Shown piece by piece: positions 57,587 through 64,000 of a stretch of 64,000 bases of DNA. The position numbers were made by a program, and so were the translations under genes. Under the pieces are notes generated by a model. That model saw only the letters and a program-made list of their open reading frames with translations, ran no database searches and was not told the origin of the DNA. Within the stretch, counting starts at the first letter, position 1. Each line of letters starts with the position of its first letter. Origin of the DNA: Magnetococcus sp. PR-3 (GTDB lineage Bacteria > Pseudomonadota > Magnetococcia > Magnetococcales > Magnetococcaceae). The stretch is taken from contig NZ_JBAHUQ010000036.1 of the NCBI RefSeq assembly GCF_036689865.1, positions 1 through 64,000 of the forward strand, written 5' to 3'.

Positions 57587-58483
57587 ATGTTGGTGCGTCT
57601 ATTTTTGTTTTTACTCCTGTTGCTCTTATCCCCTGCACTGCATGCCGCGAATGTAACCACCATGCGCGATGCCATGATGTTGGGTAACCATGCCTACAAA
57701 AAAGGCCAAATTACTCAAGCGGATAAGCATTTTAGCCAAGCTTTTAAAGATGCAGTCAAGGTTTTTGGACCCATGTCGCAGGAGGTGTTTAGAATTTTGC
57801 CCCGTTTGGCCAATATTAAATTTTTATTAGATAAAGATATTCAGGGTGAGGCCCTTTTAAGAAATTACCTCTATATCAGTAAAAAGTGGTATGCCGACCG
57901 CCCCTTGGCCATGGCGATGGCCAAAACCCGTGTTGCTGAACTGTATGTGGTGAAAAAAGACTATATTAAGGCCGCACAAATAAGCGGAGAGGCCATAGAA
58001 ACCATGGTGGCCAAAATTGGACTTGATCATCCTAATGTGACCCAAGCTATTGATCGACATGGCAGCCATTTAAACCAAACAAAACAGTTTAAAAAATCGG
58101 AAAAGCTGTTAAGCAAAGTGTTGATTCAGGTGGAAAAGAGATCTGGGAAAGTTCATTTTATCCGGGGTAAACTCTTGATGACCTTGGGGGACTCCTCCAT
58201 GGGGCAAGGGCATGTTTCCAAGGCGCTAGCACGTTATAAAGAGGCGCATGATATTCGGGTAGAGCTTTACGGTTATGAGCATATTGAAACACTCTCTGCT
58301 ACGAGCCGTTTAATTGATGCTGGGTTGGCCATGGGGCAGCATGAGGCTATGCGTCCACATTTACTCAAAGGTTTGGCCATGGCCCGTAAGCTTTATTCCG
58401 AGAAAAACCCCATGGTAAAGAGATTTAAAAAACGTTTAAAGCAGCTCAATAGACAACAACGGACCAAAGAAGTGGCTATTTAG
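57587..58483 (+). CDS. Exported TPR-like repeat protein
   Basis: A 298-residue protein with a cleavable signal peptide (MLVRLFLFLLLLLLSPALHA) followed by tetratricopeptide-like helices in pairs (for example AYKKGQITQADKHFSQAFKDA and YIKAAQISGEAIETM; KALARYKEAHDIR). Length and content point to a periplasmic protein-binding scaffold. The open frame begins at 57500, but the ATG at 57587 follows GGGGGG and directly starts the signal peptide. It is the first of three genes with gaps of 8 and 9 bases: this protein, an aminotransferase and a cyclase. Confidence 0.8.
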   Translation: MLVRLFLFLLLLLLSPALHAANVTTMRDAMMLGNHAYKKGQITQADKHFSQAFKDAVKVFGPMSQEVFRILPRLANIKFLLDKDIQGEALLRNYLYISKKWYADRPLAMAMAKTRVAELYVVKKDYIKAAQISGEAIETMVAKIGLDHPNVTQAIDRHGSHLNQTKQFKKSEKLLSKVLIQVEKRSGKVHFIRGKLLMTLGDSSMGQGHVSKALARYKEAHDIRVELYGYEHIETLSATSRLIDAGLAMGQHEAMRPHLLKGLAMARKLYSEKNPMVKRFKKRLKQLNRQQRTKEVAI

Positions 58484-58491
58484 GATATACC

Positions 58492-59583
58492 ATGTCGCAA
58501 CGCCCGATCTCTGTTTGGAATATTGATATTGGTTCCCATGCTGCACAGGCTGTGGCTCAAGCGGTGGAGAACCGTCAAATCAGTCAAGGTCAATTGACCC
58601 GCTCTTTTGAACAGCAATTGGCGGATCTATTGGGCGTTAAGCATGTGTTTTGTACCACAAGTGGTACCAATGCTTTAATGATGGCACTGATCCAAATGGG
58701 GGTGGGGTGTGGGGATGAAGTGATTGTTCCTGCTATGAGCTGGGTGGCGACAGCCAACGCACCACGGATGCTTGGGGCACGCGTGGTCTTGGTCGATGTC
58801 GAACCTGACCGCCCTGTGATGAATATACAAAAATTGGAAGAGGCTATTACACCCCGTACCAAAGCGATTCTTCCTGTGCATCTAAATGGTATAGCGACGG
58901 ATATGGAGCCATTAATGTTCATAGCCCGCGCCTATGATGTCGGTGTGGTGGAGGACGCGTGCCAAGCCATTCTGGGCCAGCATAAGGGCCAGAGCTTGGG
59001 TAGCTTTGGGCGTTTTGGGGCGTTTAGTCTGGGGCTGGCAAAAATGCTAACGACAGGGCAAGGTGGTTTGCTGGTTTGTCAAAATGATGAAGATGCTGCA
59101 TGTATTGAATCCATCCGTAATCAAGGTCAGACAGGAGGGGTGTTGGGCGAGAAGATGGAACGGCTGGGGGGGAATTTTAAATTTAATGATCTGCTTGCTG
59201 CCATTGGATTGGTCCAATTGCCGGTATTACCGTCCAGAGTTAAACATCATCTGGCGATACAAAGGGCCTATGAAAAAGGGTTGGTAGGGGTAACGGGGTT
59301 AAAGCCCATTTCGGCCAATCCTGATGCGGGTGAGCACCCCCTTCGTGCTGAGTGGTGGTGTGAAAAGCGTGATGAGCTGATATCAAGATTGGCAGGGCAG
59401 GGGATTGAGGTTGCGGCGCGTAGCACGGGGTTGCATCGTATTCCGCATATTGCTCAGCAGTTGGATAATCCAGAGTGTTTTCCGAATGCTCAAGCTTACG
59501 AAGGCCACTTTATAACGCTCCCCTCAGGTCCTGAGCAGCCTTTAGAAAATATCGACAGGGTCATCAAAGCTATCTGCAGTTAA
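58492..59583 (+). CDS. DegT/DnrJ/EryC1/StrS-type aminotransferase
   Basis: A 363-residue PLP enzyme of the sugar-aminotransferase family. Family blocks: TTSGTNALMMALI, GDEVIVPAMSWVATANA, VVEDACQAILGQ, and the PLP-lysine region FSLGLAKMLTTGQGG. The usual serine/threonine pattern before the lysine is changed (SLGLAK). Such enzymes convert nucleotide-linked keto-sugars to amino-sugars for surface glycans or cofactors. No sugar-nucleotide genes are next to it, so the substrate is unknown. Confidence 0.88.
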   Translation: MSQRPISVWNIDIGSHAAQAVAQAVENRQISQGQLTRSFEQQLADLLGVKHVFCTTSGTNALMMALIQMGVGCGDEVIVPAMSWVATANAPRMLGARVVLVDVEPDRPVMNIQKLEEAITPRTKAILPVHLNGIATDMEPLMFIARAYDVGVVEDACQAILGQHKGQSLGSFGRFGAFSLGLAKMLTTGQGGLLVCQNDEDAACIESIRNQGQTGGVLGEKMERLGGNFKFNDLLAAIGLVQLPVLPSRVKHHLAIQRAYEKGLVGVTGLKPISANPDAGEHPLRAEWWCEKRDELISRLAGQGIEVAARSTGLHRIPHIAQQLDNPECFPNAQAYEGHFITLPSGPEQPLENIDRVIKAICS

Positions 59584-59592
59584 GGGTATGGT

Positions 59593-61257
59593 ATGATTGC
59601 AAAAGTACGTCTGTATAGTGGTCTGGTTCTTATCGTCTTTGTGATCTGTCACTTCAGTAATCATCTTTTAGGGGTTGTCTCGCTGGAGTGGCAGCAGAGT
59701 TCAGTCGCTTTTCTCAGTAAACCTTGGAATCAATGGCCTCTTCTCGGGTTATTGCTTACCGCATTTATCGTTCATCCCCTTGCTTCTCTTTATGCCTTGG
59801 TACAGCGCAAGAATCTCTCTTTACCGCTCTGGCAATGGGCTCAAACCTTGTTCGGTTTATGCCTTCCTTTTCTTCTTCTTCCCCACCTGCTTCAAGCTTT
59901 GGCCTTGACCCATCTTCATGGTGTTGAAGTCAGTTATCCTTTGGTTCAACTCTCATTATGGGTCGCTTTTCCTGAAAAAGGCTGGATGCAGATTTTGTTG
60001 TTTATCGTGCTCTGGTTGCATGGGGGGATTGGTCTGTGGTCTTGGTTGCGGTTAAAACCGTATTTTAATGCCTGGCGTGGTTCTTTTTTTATCACGCTAT
60101 GGTGTTTTCCATTATTGGCCTTGGCTGGTCATATCAGTAGTGGGCAGCAGGTTCGCCGGCACATGGAGACCAGGCCTGAGTGGGCCAACTCGGTCCTCTC
60201 AGATGCAGGCTTTGATGTCTCCATGCTCTCAGGTTTTATTGAACAGATTGATGCCATTCAATGGTTAAGTGCTTTGATGGTTTTTTTGGCATTGCTGGTT
60301 CCTATAAGTGCCGTTGCCCTAAAACGCCTACGTCAATTACGTGGTATTAGAGTTCGTTATAATGATCATAAAGTGGTGAGCCTGCATGCGGGAGAGACGT
60401 TGCTGGATGCCCTGCGAGGGGCACGGATTAAACATCCTAGCCTCTGTGGTGGGCGTGGTCGGTGCTCGACTTGCCGTGTACGTATTGAAGCTGAAACCCC
60501 CATACCTAAGGCCGATCAATCCGAGCAGCAGGTCTTAACCCGTATCCATGCCCCGCCGGATGTGCGTCTTGCCTGTCAGTTACGTCCGGATTCTGAACTA
60601 AAGCTGTGGTCTTTGTTGCCTGCCGATGTGGGGGCCGATAAGGTTTTGGCCAAGATGGATCAGGACCAGGGTAGAGAGCAGGTTGTTGCTGTACTGTTTG
60701 CAGACTTACGTGGTTTTACCCGTTTTTCGGAAAAGCGTCTTCCCTTTGATGTGGTGTTTGTGCTGAACCGCTATTTTGACCAAATGGGTCGTGCCATCGA
60801 GGGGCAGGGTGGGTATCTGGATAAGTTTATTGGTGATGGTATTATGGCGCTATTTGGGCTGGATGGTGACTGTAAAAAGGGCTGTCAGCAGGCGTTAAGT
60901 GCGGCGGTTGCCATGGGTGCGGCGCTGGAGCAATTAAATACAAATTTGGTTGAGGAGCTGGATGAGCCTTTGAAAATGGGGATCGGTATTCATGTTGGCC
61001 CGGTCATTGTTGGCGAGATGGGGTATGGGTCTGCGCGCAAGTTTACAGCTATTGGAGATACTGTGAATACGGCAAGCCGTTTGGAAGGGCTAACCAAACC
61101 CCATGATGTGCAATTAATTATCTCCCAAGATGTTGTCCAGGAAGTGGGGCTATGTGTCGCTGCATTTCCCCATAGCTCATTAGCCATACGGGGGCGGGAT
61201 GAAGCCTTAGATGTTCGGCTTATCAAAAACGCAGCACTTATTAAAAAGAAATCTTAA
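59593..61257 (+). CDS. Membrane-anchored ferredoxin/class III adenylate or guanylate cyclase
   Basis: A 554-residue fusion. The N-terminal half (about 1-250) has six or so membrane helices with several His residues (ICHFSNH, LPHLLQAL) that could ligate heme. Next is a plant-type [2Fe-2S] ferredoxin domain with cysteines 285, 291, 294 and 328 (CGGRGRCSTC, LACQL). The C-terminal class III cyclase domain (about 360-530) has both metal Asp motifs (LFADLRGFTRF, FIGDGIMALFG) and IGDTVNTASRLEG. This reads as a redox-sensing nucleotide cyclase. Heme binding and product identity are inferred. Third gene of its operon. Confidence 0.88.
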   Translation: MIAKVRLYSGLVLIVFVICHFSNHLLGVVSLEWQQSSVAFLSKPWNQWPLLGLLLTAFIVHPLASLYALVQRKNLSLPLWQWAQTLFGLCLPFLLLPHLLQALALTHLHGVEVSYPLVQLSLWVAFPEKGWMQILLFIVLWLHGGIGLWSWLRLKPYFNAWRGSFFITLWCFPLLALAGHISSGQQVRRHMETRPEWANSVLSDAGFDVSMLSGFIEQIDAIQWLSALMVFLALLVPISAVALKRLRQLRGIRVRYNDHKVVSLHAGETLLDALRGARIKHPSLCGGRGRCSTCRVRIEAETPIPKADQSEQQVLTRIHAPPDVRLACQLRPDSELKLWSLLPADVGADKVLAKMDQDQGREQVVAVLFADLRGFTRFSEKRLPFDVVFVLNRYFDQMGRAIEGQGGYLDKFIGDGIMALFGLDGDCKKGCQQALSAAVAMGAALEQLNTNLVEELDEPLKMGIGIHVGPVIVGEMGYGSARKFTAIGDTVNTASRLEGLTKPHDVQLIISQDVVQEVGLCVAAFPHSSLAIRGRDEALDVRLIKNAALIKKKS

Positions 61258-61383
61258 AAAAACATAATACAGGGCTATTTAGAGACCAATGTAAAATACT
61301 TGAAAGCCACCTGGTTCGGTAAACTAAGCTCTCATTTTTGTATTCAAAAGGTGGTGGTTTTCCAGAAACAGTAGATAGTATAG

Positions 61384-61941
61384 TCACCGCAAACCATAGT
61401 TAGACATCATTAATGTTTCTAACGTTGGCAGTGGCACAGTAAACTTTCTACGTTTTTTCAAGACCGCGAATGATTGCTCAATAGGGTTGAGTTCTGGGCT
61501 GTACGGGGGAAGCGGAAGAAGTACATGACCATCTCTAGCAAGTATTTCAGCAATCTTCCATTTATTGTGGAAACTGGCATTATCCCTAACAATAACACCG
61601 GGCTCCTTTAATTAAGACAATAGCATCTTTTCAATCCATGCCTCAACCAACGGAGCATGACACGAACCCTCAAAGATCATGGGTGTTAACCACACATTAC
61701 CGCGTTGGGCCATGATCAAGTTGGTTCGTTTACGCTTACTCCCCGTAAAGTCACCATAGATCTTTTCACCCTTTGGTGCCCACGCATGATGGTGAATCAC
61801 CTCTTCTTCAAATCCGCTTTCATCAAAATAGACTATATTTTTATGACCGTACTGCTGCCAGTGACGATATGTCCACTCATGGCTCTGCTCGGAGAGGATC
61901 TTCCACGTGTAGCGGATGCATGATTCCCTTGGCGGAGGGTC
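61384..61941 (-). pseudogene. IS630-type transposase, interrupted by a stop
   Basis: The reading frame gives IS630/Tc1-type DDE motifs: NIVYFDESGF (first Asp), VIVRDNASFHNKW (second Asp) and PPYSPELNPIEQSF (Glu), then a normal C-terminus. An in-frame TAA at 61612-61614 splits it, with the downstream part continuing in the same frame. The N-terminal DNA-binding half is not recognisable and a further stop precedes the preserved part. Probably inactive. Confidence 0.85.
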
Positions 61942-62403
61942 TTAGGGGTTTGACCTTCATATCGTGAAGATGAGCCATGCAGGTCAGGCTCTTTGCGCGC
62001 GGCTCTTTGCCCTGTATGCATGGGTAAAGGGCCACTTTTTGTGAATAGGGTTCTCTCTTTATCGGAGTGTTATCCAACAGAAATAGGCGGTTGTGCAGGT
62101 TTTTGATCATCCATAGTCCCTCCGTTTTTGCCTCGTTAGATCAACAAAATTGTTGGGAAACATCTTTCGTGGTGGTGGTGTGGCCTTGCTGAAACCAGAC
62201 CATCTCTGCCCACTGTTTTGTGATCTAGGCTTGGGTTGAGGCACAACTTTTCCAGGTTGTTGTGATAGCCCAGTTAACAATGGTCCTTCTTCTCTATTAG
62301 GTGCGGGCGTAGCGTGCTGGAAAGAACTTTCCCTGCTAATTGGATAGTCGTATGCGATTTGAACAGGCTGATAGCAATGTGTAAACCATCTGGATAAATG
62401 TAT

Positions 62404-62742
62404 TCATGGAGACGGCATTTTCAAGGTTGCAGGATTTCTTGGCATATTGAAGCGTTGCCGGTCGTCTTCAATTTGTTCTTCTATGTCTCCTGGAAAAGTG
62501 TCAGGATTTGTATCAATAAGGTGTAGGCAAGCCTTGGTCTCTTCACCATTGTATGGACCAAAGCAGCACCGTTGATACTTTGGGACCCAGATTCCACCAA
62601 CATCAAAGCATCCATTTTGATAAGCTGTTTGCTTGGAATTTTGGATCTTGGCAGAATGAGATATTCATTATAAACCCCATAATCATGAAAAACTAAATAG
62701 AGATAACAGAGTGATGATGATGATCTTTAGTGGTTTAATCAT
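62404..62742 (-). pseudogene. Broken copy of a small exported cysteine-rich protein gene
   Basis: A signal-peptide-like start (MIKPLKIIIITLLSLF) runs into TGA, TAA and TGA codons, then the frame reopens into GCFDVGGIWVPKYQRCC, a Cys-rich segment and FPGDIEEQIEDDRQRFNMPR. The latter parts match, with many substitutions, the gene at the right edge (63665 onward), so this is a decayed paralogue. No function known. Confidence 0.75.
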
Positions 62743-62769
62743 GGCTTTATCCATCTTATGCAGATGTTT

Positions 62770-62810
62770 ATGAAAGGGTGGGAGGGGCGTGACCCCTCCC
62801 ACCCTTTCAT
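62770..62810. repeat. Perfect 18-bp inverted repeat with 5-base loop
   Basis: Arms atgaaagggtgggagggg and its exact complement around the loop cgtga. No T run follows. It lies between the broken cysteine-rich gene and the IS3 fragment, and could mark an element end, a transcript barrier or a small insertion. Confidence 0.75.
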
Positions 62811-62842
62811 ATCAGTATTTCTTGTTGATCCCATTGACTCGG

Positions 62843-63007
62843 TATAACCGGACAGTTCGCTACGATTGGCTCAGTCAGCACCTGTTCACGTCAATCAATA
62901 AAGTCCAAAAGATGGCGACTTCATGGTTATGGAGCTACAATCATAAACGACCGAATATGGCCATCGGTGGCATAACGCCTAAGCAAAAACTGGCTATGGC
63001 TGCTTAA
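62843..63007 (+). mobile_element. C-terminal fragment of an IS3-family transposase
   Basis: The last 54 codons of an IS3-type integrase-core OrfB: YNRTVRYDWLSQHLF, MATSWLWSYNHKRPNM and GGITPKQKLAM. The rest of the transposase and the terminal repeats are missing, so it is a remnant. Its reading frame is intact to the TAA. Confidence 0.88.
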
Positions 63008-63664
63008 TTCTACTTTTGAATGCCCCTAAAAATGAGGGGAATACCCATGGATGCATATTAATAAAAAAAATGTAATGAGTACGGAATCCTTTTGAAAAAG
63101 GCTCATGTTAAATATTCTCTGTATTAGAGAGTGGGGGGCTCCCCCCACACTGTTTTAATCATTCTGCAGTAGAAAATCCCAGGGTTTTGATGGCAAGCCA
63201 TGGTCTTTGTGATGTTTTTTGACTCTTTAAAGGCAGGCCATCCGTGTTCAACAACACCCCCCCGTCAATGACAGCATGCCGCTACCAGTCAGTACTTGGG
63301 TATTGGTTGGGTGTTCCTCGGCACCTCGCATAGCGATGGCTTTGATCGACAAGCTTTCCGCTTTCATTGTAGAAGCGCTCTGCTGTCGGTGTATCCGGTG
63401 TCGGCGTAAAACCCTGTTCGTGGAAATCTTCATACCCACAGTGGAATCCATATGGATTTCTAGAATATGGCTTTAAGCCAGCTTTTCCCTTGAGTGGACC
63501 CTCGGCTGCTCGATAGGCAGGATCGTGCTGTGGCCATGGTCTGGATTTCTTTTGTTGATGTAAAATATTCTGTTAATGCCGAAGCGCTATGTTCTTGGCT
63601 TGGATAGTCGTACGCGATTTGAAAAGGCTGGTAAGCTATGTGTAAATCATCTGGATAAATCTAT
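63008..63664. other. Accessory DNA without an intact gene
   Basis: A hairpin gtgggggg/ccccccac lies at 63131-63148. A minus-strand open frame ending at 63284 reads as plausible protein (GPLKGKAGLKPYSRNPYGF; GFTPTPDTPTAERFYNES) but has no start codon, and may be what is left of the gene that followed the cysteine-rich gene at 63665. Nothing else can be supported. Confidence 0.4.
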
Positions 63665-64000
63665 TCACGGGGACGGCGTTACCAGGGCCGGTGATTTTCG
63701 AGGCATATTGAAGCGAGCCCGTTCTTCTTCAATTTGAATTTCAATATTATCGGGGAATGCGGCAGGATCTTGGTCAATGAGTTCCAGGCACTCCCTTTCT
63801 GTCCCTGAGTAGGGGGCAAAACAGCACCGTTCATATTTTTTGACCCACATGCCGCCAGAATCCAAACAGGAATCTATAGCCAGACAGGTGCGTGCACTGT
63901 ACCAGCTAAACTCATCATGGAAACAGATTTGCAGGATAAATACAGAGGAAAGAATAAACAAAATAATAAGAATAGAGGCCGTGGTTAATTTTAATAATAC
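63665..64000 (-). CDS. Small exported cysteine-rich protein (partial at the edge)
   Basis: At least 112 codons, with the start beyond the right edge: the frame is open through TTASILIILFILSSVFILQ, which resembles a signal peptide and continues to the boundary. The mature part has the cysteine segment SCLDSGGMWVKKYERCCF and ends NMPRKSPALVTPSP. It is an intact paralogue of the broken gene at 62404-62742. I recognise no family; a periplasmic or secreted disulphide protein is likely. Confidence 0.65.
   Translation of the reverse strand, partial: VLLKLTTASILIILFILSSVFILQICFHDEFSWYSARTCLAIDSCLDSGGMWVKKYERCCFAPYSGTERECLELIDQDPAAFPDNIEIQIEEERARFNMPRKSPALVTPSP

Overview
The window reads as a chromosomal segment of a free-living Gram-negative proteobacterium with moderate GC. 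Gene style and content (double-membrane envelope genes, many chemosensory and hybrid kinase genes, nitrate assimilation, a sodium-pump decarboxylase) would fit a Magnetococcus-type marine bacterium. That assignment is an inference from recollection, not from an rRNA gene. I see no rRNA, tRNA or CRISPR array.

Layout. 0.3-7.0 kb: a small cysteine protein, an HD-GYP phosphodiesterase, a periplasmic solute-binding protein paired with a hybrid histidine kinase, and a lone CheW. 7.2-19.8 kb: a nitrate assimilation island of two divergent operons. Leftward lie a nitrate-type ABC importer (nrtA, nrtB, a fused two-ATPase protein) and the regulators nasT (ANTAR) and nasS. Rightward lie nirB, nirD and nasA. 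Each operon has a sigma-54-like promoter and a leader of about 200 nt with hairpins that carry the A1/G4 loops bound by ANTAR proteins; the nrt leader also has a strong intrinsic terminator. The two operons therefore look like one nitrate-responsive antitermination circuit. 19.9-24.8 kb: a DUF2892 membrane protein, a Crp/Fnr regulator and a large chemoreceptor with two Cache-like sensors and a C-terminal CZB-like domain.

25-35.8 kb: pbpC and an alpha-2-macroglobulin gene (with a probable CTG start in a CTGA overlap), a permease/YcgQ-type pair behind a 19-bp perfect palindrome that resembles a Zur operator, a Sel1-repeat lipoprotein, and a ribosome hibernation factor. 35.8-39.3 kb: oadG-oadA-oadB. 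39.4-43.5 kb: hisG, gph, hpt, metW, metX. 43.7-47.6 kb: a hybrid kinase with its own periplasmic binding domain and a histidine phosphatase. 47.8-50.6 kb: argS with a SPOR-domain gene. 51.2-57.5 kb: gltBD behind a near-consensus promoter and a long, foldable leader. 57.6-61.3 kb: an operon of a TPR protein, a DegT-type aminotransferase, and a membrane-anchored [2Fe-2S]-ferredoxin/class III nucleotide cyclase.

61.3-64.0 kb is decayed accessory DNA: an IS630-type transposase interrupted by a stop codon, the tail of an IS3-type transposase, and two diverged copies of a small cysteine-rich exported protein gene, one broken and one running off the right edge.

Nitrogen metabolism ties much of the window together: nitrate enters by the Nrt importer, NasA reduces it to nitrite, NirBD reduces that to ammonium, and GltBD makes glutamate from glutamine and 2-oxoglutarate.
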